Shown here: positions 16,245-24,969 of the stretch, one piece after another
Position numbering within the stretch: position 1 is the first letter of the stretch
Layout of the letters: every line of letters begins with the position of its first letter
Source: Anderseniella sp963787895
GTDB taxonomy: Bacteria > Pseudomonadota > Alphaproteobacteria > Rhizobiales > Aestuariivirgaceae
Assembly: GCA_963787895.1 (NCBI GenBank)
Contig: CAWBEX010000007.1
Location: 620,001-684,000 of the forward strand
Length of the DNA: 64,000 nucleotides
Direction: 5' to 3'
Position numbers and translations under genes: made by a program
The notes under the pieces: model-generated
What the model saw: only the letters and a program-made list of their open reading frames with translations
What the model was told of the DNA's origin: nothing
Databases searched by the model: none

Positions 16245-17357
16245 ATGAACAAGACAACGGGTACGGCTGGCTTCATGGCCATGAAAGGTGCCGGTTACTA
16301 CTCGAAGGCAACCATTGGCGCCAAGCATGTCATGGACAATGCAGCAAACCTCGTACTCGATGCCGTCGAGCGTATGCAGCTTGCCGACGATGGCAGCATC
16401 TTCCGGGCAACAGACATGGGCGCAGCCGATGGCGGCACATCGGTTGACCTGTGGCGGCGCGTGCTTAAGGATGTGCGTGCGCGCGTGCCCTCCCGCCCGA
16501 TTGAGATGGTCTACACCGACCTGCCGCGAAACGACTTTGCCCAGGTGTTCCGCATGATCCACGGACAGACCGATACCAAAAGTTATTATGACGAGATCGA
16601 CGACCTATACGTTTTCGCCTCGGGTACATCGTTTCACCAGAATATCTTTCCTGCTGAAACGCTGGACCTAGGTTTTTCGGCTACAGCCTCTCACTACATC
16701 TCCTCAACACCGTGCAACATTACAGATCATGTTCATATGGTTGGTGCCACGGGTGCCGAGCGTGAAGCCTTTACCAGGCAGGGGGCAAAGGACTGGGAAA
16801 CCATGCTGCTGCAACGCACACGGGAGTTGAAGCCAGGCGGCAGGTTGAGCCTGTTCAATTTCGGCATTGATGAGGAAGGGCGTTACCTCGGCCACACTGG
16901 CGGCATGAGCATGTTTGACGAGTTCAACCGCCATTGGCGTTCGCTTGCAGATGATGGCGTCATAACGTCGGAAGAATACAACAACACAAACTTCCCACAG
17001 CACTACAGAACCGTGCCGGAGTTCATAGCCCCGCTGGAAGACACCTCAAGCGCTGTCTACAAGGCGGGCCTGAGGCTGGAGCATGTGGAAACGAGAGTGG
17101 TGCGCTGCCCGTTCGAGCAGGACTTTTCGGAAAATCACAAGGATGCTCAGCGGTTTGCCGTTGAGTACCTGCCCACGCTGCGCTCATGGTCGGAAGCCAC
17201 TTTCCTCGGCGGGCTTGATGCGAACCGCGACGATGTCGAGCGCCAGCAGATCATGGACGAGTTTTATGGTCGTTATCAAAGTGCAGTTGCCGCTGCCCCT
17301 GCAGGACATGCGATGGACTATGTCCACGCTTACCTGATTTGCCGCAAGGAAGGTTGA
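16245..17357 (+). CDS. SABATH-type SAM-dependent carboxyl methyltransferase
   Basis: The 370-residue protein matches the SABATH family (PF03492), best known from plant salicylate, jasmonate and gibberellin methyltransferases. Matching blocks are MKGAGYYSKATIGAKHVMD (plant SYAxNS region), ATDMGAADGGTS (SAM-binding), YTDLPRNDFAQVFRMIHG (plant NDLPGNDFN), FPAETLDLGFSATASHYIS and LKPGGRLSLFNFG. These enzymes methylate a free carboxylate, or a ring nitrogen. AGGAG lies 8 bp before the ATG. An Ldh-family dehydrogenase follows after 6 bp, then two FAD oxidoreductases, so the substrate may be an oxo-, hydroxy- or amino-acid. The substrate itself cannot be assigned. Confidence 0.8.
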   Translation: MNKTTGTAGFMAMKGAGYYSKATIGAKHVMDNAANLVLDAVERMQLADDGSIFRATDMGAADGGTSVDLWRRVLKDVRARVPSRPIEMVYTDLPRNDFAQVFRMIHGQTDTKSYYDEIDDLYVFASGTSFHQNIFPAETLDLGFSATASHYISSTPCNITDHVHMVGATGAEREAFTRQGAKDWETMLLQRTRELKPGGRLSLFNFGIDEEGRYLGHTGGMSMFDEFNRHWRSLADDGVITSEEYNNTNFPQHYRTVPEFIAPLEDTSSAVYKAGLRLEHVETRVVRCPFEQDFSENHKDAQRFAVEYLPTLRSWSEATFLGGLDANRDDVERQQIMDEFYGRYQSAVAAAPAGHAMDYVHAYLICRKEG

Positions 17358-17363
17358 ACCATC

Positions 17364-18377
17364 GTGACGAAAAAGACGACGACTACGCTGGATATCGAAA
17401 AGGCTCGCAGGCTTGCCATGCGTGCGCTGACCAAGAACGGTGCAAGCCGTACGAACGTGCGCCATCTGGTTGATGCAATAATTGATAGCGAATTGGTGGG
17501 CATGGCCAGCCATGGCTTTTTCTGGTTGCCGGTATACTGCTCGCACCTGAAATGCGGCAAGGTGGATGGCAAGGTCAAGCCAACGGTGACACGTTTGTCC
17601 CCAGTGTCCTTTCGCGCTGATGCTGGTTCGGGCTTTGCACATCCGGCCATCGAGGCGGGCTTCAGGAAACTCATACCGGCTGCCAAGAAGTATGGTATCG
17701 CCGGACTGTCTGTCACCAACTCCTACAACTGCGGCAGGCTTGCTGCCCACACTGAACGTCTGGCACTCGAAGGTCTGCTGGCAATGGGTTTCACCAATGC
17801 TCCAGCATCAATCGCACCACCCGGCGGCCGCAAGGCAGTCATTGGCACCAATCCTGTTTCAATGGCAGCCCCTGACGGAAAGGGCGGTATTGGTTTCATC
17901 GTTGACCAGTCCTCGTCTGTCGTGGCCAAGTCAGAGGTGATGCGCCACGCTGCACGTGGTGAAGACATCCCGCTCGGGTGGGCGATAGATGCAGATGGCA
18001 ACCCGACCACCGACCCCAAACAGATGGCAACCATGGCACCAGCGGGCGGTTACAAGGGTTTTGGCCAGGGCCTGATGGTGGAAACCATGTCATCGTTGAT
18101 GTCAGGTGCCCAGCTTGGCAGTGTCATGTCTCCATTTGCAACCGATGCAGGCGGTCCTTGCAATTCCGGGCAGTTTTTTATCGCCATCGACCCGGAAGGG
18201 TTTTCCGGCGCGCTGTTTGCTGACAGGTTCGCCGCGATGGCCGGCTCGATCACACAGCAGGAAGGTACGCGATTGCCGGGTATGAACCGCCTGAGAACCC
18301 GCAACGAGAGCCTGGCACGCGGCACAATTGAAGTTGACCGTGACCTGATCAAGAGGGTTCGGGACCTGACCAGATAG
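17364..18377 (+). CDS. Ldh-family NAD(P)-dependent dehydrogenase (malate/lactate/imine-reductase type)
   Basis: The 337-residue protein belongs to the malate/L-lactate dehydrogenase (YlbC/DpkA) family, which is unrelated to Rossmann LDH. It has SELVGMASHGFFWLPVYCSHLKCGK, the nucleotide-site region TNAPASIAPPGGRKAVIGTNP, and GYKGFGQGLMVETMSSLMSGA. Members reduce 2-oxo acids, sulfopyruvate or cyclic imino acids (delta1-piperideine-2-carboxylate). The GTG start is preceded by AAGGAAGG. It lies 6 bp after the carboxyl methyltransferase and 19 bp before the LhgO-like oxidase, so the four genes 16245-20844 probably form one operon acting on hydroxy or amino acids. Confidence 0.85.
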   Translation: MTKKTTTTLDIEKARRLAMRALTKNGASRTNVRHLVDAIIDSELVGMASHGFFWLPVYCSHLKCGKVDGKVKPTVTRLSPVSFRADAGSGFAHPAIEAGFRKLIPAAKKYGIAGLSVTNSYNCGRLAAHTERLALEGLLAMGFTNAPASIAPPGGRKAVIGTNPVSMAAPDGKGGIGFIVDQSSSVVAKSEVMRHAARGEDIPLGWAIDADGNPTTDPKQMATMAPAGGYKGFGQGLMVETMSSLMSGAQLGSVMSPFATDAGGPCNSGQFFIAIDPEGFSGALFADRFAAMAGSITQQEGTRLPGMNRLRTRNESLARGTIEVDRDLIKRVRDLTR

Positions 18378-18396
18378 ACTTGGGGAGCAGCACCAT

Positions 18397-19503
18397 TTGA
18401 GTGTCGATTTCGAGATCGACTGCGTTGTCGCTGGTGCAGGCGCGGTCGGCCTGGCTGTGGCACGCGAATTGGCGCAAGCAGGCCGCGATGTTGTGATCCT
18501 GGAAGCAGGTGAAGCCCATGGCCGCGGTGTTTCATCACGTTCCAGCGAGGTGATACATGCCGGCATGTACTACACACCGGGCAGTTTGCGCGCCCGGTTC
18601 TGCGTAGAAGGCAAATGGCTGCTGTATGACTTTCTCAAAAGGCACGGGGTCGCGCACAACAATTGCGGCAAGCTGATTGTCGCCACCACAGATGATGAAG
18701 TGCCGGTATTGCAGACCATCATCCAGCGCGGTTCGGCCAATGGAGTTGATGACCTGGAACTGCTGGATGAAGGACAGGCGCTTGCACTGGAGCCCGCTCT
18801 CAAGTGCAAGGCAGCGATCCTGTCACCATCTACTGGCATGATGGATTCTGCCGGGCTCATGCTGGCGGTGCTGGGCGAGGCAGAAAATGCAGGCGCATCC
18901 CTGGCAACACATTCACCCATTGTGGGCGGGCGTGTGGGAGGACATCAAATAGAGATTGATGTGGGGGGCCAGGAGCCGATGACCATCGGTTGCAACCTAT
19001 TTGTCAACGCCACCAGCTTGAATGCGCCCGCCGTTGCCCGCAGTCTGGGCGGGCTTGATCACGCGCATATTCCAACCGCCTATTACGGCAAGGGGAGCTA
19101 CTTCTCGCTTGCGGGCAAGGCGCCATTTTCCCGGTTGATCTACCCTTGCCCGGCAGTTGGCGGTTTGGGCGTACACCTGACCATCGACGTGGGAGGCCAG
19201 GCAAGGTTTGGCCCGGATGTGGAATGGGTCGACGAACCTGACTATACCGTAGACCCGCACCGCGCACGTGATTTTTACGCACTGATCAGGCGCTACTGGC
19301 CGGCCCTGCCGGACGGTGTTCTGCAACCTGCTTATGCAGGTGTGCGGCCAAAGATCGTTCCGCCGGGCGCGCCAACGCAAGACTTCCGGATCGATGGTCC
19401 TGAGGTGCACGGTGTGCCAGGCTTGATCAATCTGTTTGGCATCGAGAGCCCCGGCTTGACATCAAGCCTGGCAATAGCGCGCTATGTCAGGCAGATGCTG
19501 TAG
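18397..19503 (+). CDS. FAD-dependent oxidoreductase, L-2-hydroxyglutarate oxidase-like
   Basis: The 368-residue DAO-superfamily flavoprotein has an N-terminal dinucleotide site VVAGAGAVGLAVARELAQAG. The SSRSSEVIHAGMYYTPGSLRARFCVEG block is diagnostic of the LhgO/L2HGDH group. The C-terminal half carries YAGVRPKIVPPG and the FAD-contact segment LINLFGIESPGLTSSLAIA. It should oxidise an L-2-hydroxy acid and pass electrons to quinone. The start is a TTG at 18397 with GGGGAG about 9 bp upstream; no in-frame ATG fits. Being beside an Ldh-family dehydrogenase suggests 2-hydroxy/2-oxo acid cycling. Confidence 0.85.
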   Translation: MSVDFEIDCVVAGAGAVGLAVARELAQAGRDVVILEAGEAHGRGVSSRSSEVIHAGMYYTPGSLRARFCVEGKWLLYDFLKRHGVAHNNCGKLIVATTDDEVPVLQTIIQRGSANGVDDLELLDEGQALALEPALKCKAAILSPSTGMMDSAGLMLAVLGEAENAGASLATHSPIVGGRVGGHQIEIDVGGQEPMTIGCNLFVNATSLNAPAVARSLGGLDHAHIPTAYYGKGSYFSLAGKAPFSRLIYPCPAVGGLGVHLTIDVGGQARFGPDVEWVDEPDYTVDPHRARDFYALIRRYWPALPDGVLQPAYAGVRPKIVPPGAPTQDFRIDGPEVHGVPGLINLFGIESPGLTSSLAIARYVRQML

Positions 19504-19542
19504 GCGATCTGGTCCTGCAGTCGGAGCATTGGAGATCGTCGG

Positions 19543-20844
19543 GTGACGGTGGCGAAGGTGAAGCGCGCACCAAGTGGTGCCTTGTGGCAGGTGACTGCCA
19601 CAGGCGACAAGGTCGGCGACAAGCTCGAACATGAAATCGATTGTGATGTTGCCATCGTCGGAGCAGGTTTCACCGGCTTGCGGGCCGCGCTGCATCTGGC
19701 TGAGAACGGAATTCGCGTTGCGGTCTTTGACAGTGGCGAAATCGCCTTCGGGGCCAGCGGCCGCAGCGGTGGTCAGGTCAATCCCATGCTTCCGGTGGCG
19801 CGCCCGGACATTTTGCGCAAGGCAATCGGCAATGTGCATTTTGAGCGCGTTGTGGAAGCATCGCTGAGCTCGGCGGATGCGTTGTTCGAACTTATCCGTA
19901 GGTATGGGATAGATTGCGATGCTCGCCAGAACGGCTGGTTGCGTGTCGACCATTGTGCGGCAGCCAGACAAACCGCCAGAGCTGCCGCGCGTGAATGGAA
20001 CGCTCATGGCGCAGGCTTTGAGTTCGTTGAAGGTGACGAGGCTCGCAGGCTGTCTGGATCACCGGTATACGTCTCCGGCACATTCACGCCCAGAGGCGGC
20101 GCGGTTCAACCCTTGTCGCTGGCATTGGGCATGGCGCGTGTAGCACGCGCGGCCGGGGCAAGCATTTACCAGCATGCACCGGTTACGGCAGCTGAGCGCA
20201 AGCATCAGAAATGGCATCTCATTGCAGGTGGTCAGCGCGTTGTATGCAGGCAGGTGATACTCGCAACCAATGGCTACTCGGGCAATCTGTACAAGCCGGT
20301 CAAGAAGTCTGTCCTGCCACTGCTTCCCTTGCAAATGGCAACCGACCCCTTGCCGCAGGATGTAATCGGTACAATCCTGCCGCAGGGCAACACCATTTCG
20401 GACACCCGGCGCATGATCATGTATGCAAGGCGCGAGCCTGACAATCGCATGGTCTATGGCGGCATGGGCTTCAAGACCCCGCTTGGCGGCGTAGGCGGGT
20501 TTGGCTGGTTGCTGAGCGATGTGAAGCGGGTGTTTCCTGCTCTGAAGGATGTTGAATGGAAATACAGGTGGAGCGGTCAGATTGCCTTGACCGATGATCG
20601 TGTTCCGCATTTCCATGAACCTGAACCGGGCATGCTTGCCGGTCTTGGCTACAATGGCCGCGGTGTTGCCATGTCGTTTCTGATGGGCAAGCTGCTGGCC
20701 GACCGTGCACTTGGCGCGGACCCTGGTTCCCTGGCGCTGCCTTGCACACAGCCGCCCACGGTGCCGTTTCGCGACACCCAGGTCTTTGGTGCCGGAATCG
20801 CGATGTCATGGATGCGATTGCGGGACACAATGGACCGCCGGTGA
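19543..20844 (+). CDS. FAD-dependent amine/amino-acid oxidase (DAO family, PuuB-like)
   Basis: The 433-residue flavoprotein has a DAO fold with a dinucleotide site after a 35-residue N-terminal stretch: DVAIVGAGFTGLRAALHLAENG, then FGASGRSGGQVNPMLP, typical of gamma-glutamylputrescine oxidase and related amine oxidases. The C-terminal part has YRWSGQIALTDDRVPH and GLGYNGRGVAMSFLMGKLLAD. The GTG start is 39 bp after the LhgO-like gene, with GGAGA upstream. The likely substrate is a secondary amine or N-substituted amino acid. The window also makes putrescine through aguAB, but those genes are 18 kb away. Confidence 0.82.
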   Translation: MTVAKVKRAPSGALWQVTATGDKVGDKLEHEIDCDVAIVGAGFTGLRAALHLAENGIRVAVFDSGEIAFGASGRSGGQVNPMLPVARPDILRKAIGNVHFERVVEASLSSADALFELIRRYGIDCDARQNGWLRVDHCAAARQTARAAAREWNAHGAGFEFVEGDEARRLSGSPVYVSGTFTPRGGAVQPLSLALGMARVARAAGASIYQHAPVTAAERKHQKWHLIAGGQRVVCRQVILATNGYSGNLYKPVKKSVLPLLPLQMATDPLPQDVIGTILPQGNTISDTRRMIMYARREPDNRMVYGGMGFKTPLGGVGGFGWLLSDVKRVFPALKDVEWKYRWSGQIALTDDRVPHFHEPEPGMLAGLGYNGRGVAMSFLMGKLLADRALGADPGSLALPCTQPPTVPFRDTQVFGAGIAMSWMRLRDTMDRR

Positions 20845-21035
20845 AGTGCCGCCGCAGCAGCATGCAGGCGGGTTTCCGGTGCCCGGTTTGCAATGATACC
20901 AGACAGCGAATTCCATGTGACAGCCCCGCTGAACCGTTGCGTTTGGGCCAGAATGCGTTTCATACTGAAACCACCGGAAACTTTTGAGTAACATTCAACG
21001 GTGTTTTCGGACGTTAACGTATTAGGGAGTGACAA

Positions 21036-22007
21036 ATGAAGAAGTTTTTCAAAGCGGCCGTGATGGCAACGGCGAGTGCAGCTGTACTCGCGCTGTCGAC
21101 CACCGCCTACGCTGCAGACAAGGTCAACGCCGCCTTTTTCCTTGAATGGGCGATGCCGAACCAAATCGCCAAGGTAGACAAGACCTTCGACAAGGCCATG
21201 GGTGTGGATGTCAACTGGACCGACTTTACTACCGGCGTTGCAATGACCGAAGCCATGCTGTCTGGTGACATCGACATTGCCTACTCGCAGGGGCTTGCAC
21301 CGTTCGTGACCGCAATCCAGCAGGGTGCACCGCTCAAGATGGTAGCCATTGCCGTTGTGTACGAAGCCAATGATTGCTTTGTGAAGAACGGACTGAACAT
21401 TGATTCCACCAACGCAAACGAGCTGGAAGGCAAGACAGTCGCTGTGCCGCTCAACACGATGGCAGACTATTCGTTCCGCCGCTACATGGCTGAACTGAAG
21501 GTCGACGTGTCGAAGATCAAGATCGTCGATCAGGCGCCGGCAGACGGTGCCAAGTCACTGGCAGACGGTGTTGTGGACATGGCTTGCATCTTCGGTGGGG
21601 AATCCGCCAAGGCAGCAGGTGAAGTCGGTACGCCGATCATGACCAAGGAGCAGAAGGTTGCTGCTGGTATCGGTTCATTTGACGTGGTCTCGGTTACCGA
21701 GAAATTCGCCACTGAAAATCCGGAACTGCTGAAGTCGTTCCTGCAGGTTACCGAAGAATCCAACCGCGCCTGGACTGGTTCCGACGAACAGATTGCCAAG
21801 GTTGCCAAGGACGCTGGCATGGACGTCGAGACAACCAAGAACCAGATGTCGGGTTTCATTTTCCCGACCGCTGCAGAGCAGAAGGAAAAGTACTTCGGCA
21901 AGGACGGTATTGCTGCTCAGGCTGCCGCATCTCTTGGCCTCGTATTTTCTGGCGACTCTGATGGTTCGGCAATTGCCAAGACCATCGACGGGTCTTTCCT
22001 GCAGTAA
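21036..22007 (+). CDS. ABC substrate-binding protein, taurine/nitrate (TauA/SsuA) type
   Basis: The 323-residue precursor has a Sec signal peptide (1-27, ending TTAYAA). The mature protein has the NMT1/TauA fold: AAFFLEWAMPNQIAKVDKTF, MLSGDIDIAYSQGLAPFV, ELEGKTVAVPLNTMADYSFRRYM. It binds a sulfonate-like or related ligand in the periplasm. A good AGGGAGTGAC ribosome site precedes the ATG, and a 10-bp palindrome ACGTTAACGT lies at 21011-21020. It is the first gene of a three-gene transporter operon. A hairpin 17 bp after the stop probably limits read-through to the ATPase and permease genes. Confidence 0.88.
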   Translation: MKKFFKAAVMATASAAVLALSTTAYAADKVNAAFFLEWAMPNQIAKVDKTFDKAMGVDVNWTDFTTGVAMTEAMLSGDIDIAYSQGLAPFVTAIQQGAPLKMVAIAVVYEANDCFVKNGLNIDSTNANELEGKTVAVPLNTMADYSFRRYMAELKVDVSKIKIVDQAPADGAKSLADGVVDMACIFGGESAKAAGEVGTPIMTKEQKVAAGIGSFDVVSVTEKFATENPELLKSFLQVTEESNRAWTGSDEQIAKVAKDAGMDVETTKNQMSGFIFPTAAEQKEKYFGKDGIAAQAAASLGLVFSGDSDGSAIAKTIDGSFLQ

Positions 22008-22023
22008 GCTGAATACGAAGACT

Positions 22024-22050
22024 GGAGGGAGCGTCTTATGCGCTCCTTCC
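22024..22050 (+). promoter_or_regulatory. Attenuator/mRNA-stabilising hairpin after tauA-like gene
   Basis: GGAGGGAGCG and CGCTCCTTCC pair over 10 bp (one G-U) with a 7-base loop, 17 bp after the binding-protein stop. There is no U-tract, so partial termination or 3-prime-end protection is more likely than full termination. Confidence 0.6.
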
Positions 22051-22173
22051 AACTACCGGTAATCACTCTTGCCGCTTTCCTGAGTTGATGCCTGATCTGC
22101 TGGCGGTACTGCAAGATCACAATCGACCAGTTTATTGAGAGAGCGGCTACGGGCAGTAGCAGTCTGGGGCAAC

Positions 22174-22971
22174 ATGGCTAATCTGGTTTGCGAAGACCTC
22201 AATATGACCTTCACCAATCCGCAGACTGGCGGGGTCGTGGAGGCGTTGAAGGACATCAATTTCACTCTCAAGAAGGGTGAACTGCTGTCAGTGCTGGGCC
22301 CATCTGGTTGCGGCAAGACAACATTGCTGAACCTGTTGGCAGGCTTTCTGAACGCAACTTCGGGCGTTGCAAGACTGGGCGACAAGATCATCGACGGGCC
22401 TGGCGTGGAGCGCGGCATGGTGTTCCAGCAAGGTGCCTTGTTTGAATGGTTGCCCGTTTCGAAAAATGTGGATTTTGGTCTGCGGATGAAGGGCATGTCC
22501 TCATCCGAAAGCGAGCAGCTTGTCGAAAAGTGGCTCGATATTGTCGGCCTGAAGGGGTTTGGCAATACGCCGACCTATCAATTGTCCGGCGGCATGCAGC
22601 AACGCGTGGCGCTGGCCCGCTGCCTCGTCAATGATCCCGAAGTCATCTTGATGGACGAACCGCTGGGCGCGCTGGATGCGCTGACCCGTGAGAAGATGCA
22701 ATCGCTGGTTCTGGAACTGTGGAAAGAAACCGGCAAGACAATCGTCATCATTACACACTCGGTTGAAGAGGCGCTGCTGCTGGGTGAACGCTTGTTCGTG
22801 ATGGCACCTCGTCCGGGTCGGATCCATAAGGAATATTCTTTGCCCTTTGCCGAGCGCGGGCTGAAAGAAAGCCTGCGCGCCATCAAGCGCGACAAGGAGT
22901 TCAGCAAGGTTCGCGAAGAGATACTGACCATGATTTGGAACATGGAAGAGGAGATCATGGGTCGTGTTTGA
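22174..22971 (+). CDS. ABC transporter ATP-binding protein, TauB/SsuB type
   Basis: The 265-residue ATPase has all canonical motifs: Walker A GPSGCGKTT, Q-loop VFQQGALFEW, signature LSGGMQQRVALARC, Walker B VILMDEPLGALD and the H-loop in ITHSVEEALLLGERL. It powers the taurine-type importer together with the flanking binding protein and permease. The ATG at 22174 fits the family start. The 3-prime end overlaps the permease start by 8 bp, implying coupled translation. Confidence 0.92.
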   Translation: MANLVCEDLNMTFTNPQTGGVVEALKDINFTLKKGELLSVLGPSGCGKTTLLNLLAGFLNATSGVARLGDKIIDGPGVERGMVFQQGALFEWLPVSKNVDFGLRMKGMSSSESEQLVEKWLDIVGLKGFGNTPTYQLSGGMQQRVALARCLVNDPEVILMDEPLGALDALTREKMQSLVLELWKETGKTIVIITHSVEEALLLGERLFVMAPRPGRIHKEYSLPFAERGLKESLRAIKRDKEFSKVREEILTMIWNMEEEIMGRV

Positions 22972-24892
22972 GTGGCTTTCCGACAATCGCGCCTCCATCG
23001 CCGCAGTTCTCATCATTGTGCTGATCGCGATGTTCTTCATGTCTTTGTACTACGGCATCAAGCAAAACAGGCTGCGAGCCAAAGATGAGGTTTTTGGTGA
23101 CCCTGAGCGTACAAAGGGCGGCTGGTACTGGGCTGTCTGCGGTGTCGCTGCGCTGCTGCTGGTATGGTTCTATTTCTCATGGGAGGTGGCACGCGCCTAC
23201 TTTCCCACGGCGGCAAACGAACTTTGCCAGGTGGCCAAGATTGAAGATGTATTGTCTCCAATCAAGGCGGAACTGCCCATCGGTTCACGCTATTTCAAGT
23301 CAACCCTCCTGATTGCACGCAACAGCGAACAGCTGGCCGAAATTGAACAGCAGATGCCTGCAAACGCCTTTTCGGCAGACGAGCAAGCCGAGCTGACTGG
23401 CTTGATCGCCGAATTGCGCAAGCTCATGAGCAATTCCTCAAACCCCGATATGGTCAGCCCCGTAACTTCATCCGGCCTGGCCACGCTGGCAATGAATGTC
23501 AGGGCGCTGAGTGCAGAGTTGAGGAAGGGAGCAGATGGACTGCAGCCGACTGCCGAAGCGCTGGCGCAGCCGAAGTGGGGTGTTTCACGGATAGAAATTC
23601 CCGTACTGCCGATCAGTGGGCGAGGCGTGTTGTTCGACAAGGTCGCAACCGAGGCGGCCAACGTGACCGCAGGGTTCAATGAGATCAAGAATATCATACC
23701 GGCAAATGACCTGATCATTGCCGATGTGAAGACCCGTATTGATGCACTGAAGCAGGCAAATGAGGCTGGCAGTTTCGAGCCTCGCATTGCGCGCGCGCGC
23801 GCGGACTATGTAAAGGCAGTGGAGCGCATCTACCGCCGCCTGGACGACGGAACGATCCTGCCTGCGCAATCGCTGCAGGAAACCAACGCCGCCTTTGCCG
23901 ACCTGGACGCTGCGGCGGAAGAAGCAAAAGGTAGCCTGAGTGTTGTCGAGGCGATCTTCCTGCCGGGGCAGGGTGTTGTGAAGTCGCGCACCCAGTGCAC
24001 CGAACAGGGCTCGGCACGCTGGTTGCCAAAACCAACAGACGTTGTGGCTACCTTCCTGACTCTCGCAAACCCAGATGTGGCAGGCGGGGGCGGCTACAAG
24101 GGGTTTGCGCTGCTTTGGTGGAAATGGCTGTCGATCTCTGACGTCGTCGGCTTCTTTGTTCCAGACTGGATCGCAGATGTCTGGCCGGGTGAGTTTGCAA
24201 GCCATGCCTCGGACGGAACCATCAACCCAAACTTCAAGGACAAGCTTCTGAATTTTGCGCGCGGAGATGTTTACCTCGGCTCTATTCCTATGCTGGACGG
24301 CCACCTGTGGGATTCGGTTTTCCGTGTTCTCATAGCTTTGGCATTAGGCATTGTTCTAGGAGTGCCGCTGGGCTTGTTCATGGGTGTGTCGCGCTTTTTC
24401 AAGTCATTCTTCGATCCGTTGATCGAGCTTTACCGTCCGGTGCCCCCATTGGCCTGGGCGCCGCTCATACTGACCATTTTCGGCATCCAGGATGACGGCA
24501 AGATCTTTCTGCTGTTCATGGTGGCGTTCGCCATCATGGTAATTTCCGCACGAACCGGTGCTTCAGGCACACAGCTGTCAAAGATCCGTGCGTCGCACTC
24601 GCTGGGCGCGTCCACTGGTCAGATTATGCGCAATGTGATCCTGCCCAATGCCATGCCGGAAATTCTAACCGGCGTTCGTATCGCTATCGGTGTTTGCTGG
24701 GGCACCTTGGTCGCCGCTGAAATTCTGGCAGGCACGACGGGTATTGGCTTTATCGAGAACATCGCCCGCACCGTATCGGACTACGAACTGATCTGGGTGA
24801 CCATCCTGATCATGGGGGTTCTCGGGCTGGTGTTCGACCTGATCATGCGCTGGGTGATCGACAAGACCATCCCGTGGCGTGGCAAGGGCTGA
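22964..24892 (+). CDS. TauC-type ABC permease with a very large N-terminal extracytoplasmic insertion
   Basis: The 642-residue protein is more than twice the usual 250-280 of TauC/SsuC. Residues about 10-33 and 55-76 are membrane helices. About 300 mostly soluble residues follow (roughly 77-380), predicted periplasmic and rich in alpha-helix. The normal BPD_transp_1 permease core occupies about 450-640, with the EAA-like loop in TQLSKIRASHSLGASTGQIMRNVILPNAMPEILTG. The GTG at 22964 overlaps the ATPase stop. The insertion might dock the binding protein or give extra ligand sensing. No frameshift or fusion boundary is visible; the frame is continuous. Confidence 0.85.
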   Translation: MFEWLSDNRASIAAVLIIVLIAMFFMSLYYGIKQNRLRAKDEVFGDPERTKGGWYWAVCGVAALLLVWFYFSWEVARAYFPTAANELCQVAKIEDVLSPIKAELPIGSRYFKSTLLIARNSEQLAEIEQQMPANAFSADEQAELTGLIAELRKLMSNSSNPDMVSPVTSSGLATLAMNVRALSAELRKGADGLQPTAEALAQPKWGVSRIEIPVLPISGRGVLFDKVATEAANVTAGFNEIKNIIPANDLIIADVKTRIDALKQANEAGSFEPRIARARADYVKAVERIYRRLDDGTILPAQSLQETNAAFADLDAAAEEAKGSLSVVEAIFLPGQGVVKSRTQCTEQGSARWLPKPTDVVATFLTLANPDVAGGGGYKGFALLWWKWLSISDVVGFFVPDWIADVWPGEFASHASDGTINPNFKDKLLNFARGDVYLGSIPMLDGHLWDSVFRVLIALALGIVLGVPLGLFMGVSRFFKSFFDPLIELYRPVPPLAWAPLILTIFGIQDDGKIFLLFMVAFAIMVISARTGASGTQLSKIRASHSLGASTGQIMRNVILPNAMPEILTGVRIAIGVCWGTLVAAEILAGTTGIGFIENIARTVSDYELIWVTILIMGVLGLVFDLIMRWVIDKTIPWRGKG

Positions 24893-24919
24893 CCGGATTT
24901 TCAGATTGCAACAAGTGAG

Positions 24920-24947
24920 GGCCGCGCAACGAAAACTGTTCGCGGCC
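24920..24947. terminator. Hairpin between convergent tauC-like and aminotransferase genes
   Basis: GGCCGCG and CGCGGCC pair over 7 bp, extended inside by AAC/GTT after a one-base bulge. It is central in the 77-bp convergent gap, so it could serve both strands. T-tracts are weak. Confidence 0.5.
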
Positions 24948-24969
24948 TTCGTGTCTGCTCGTTGATGGC

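Noticed and set aside
21011..21020. 10-bp palindrome ACGTTAACGT before the tauA-like gene as an operator
   Set aside because: It is short, lies close to the ribosome site and has no second copy; it is mentioned only in the gene entry.
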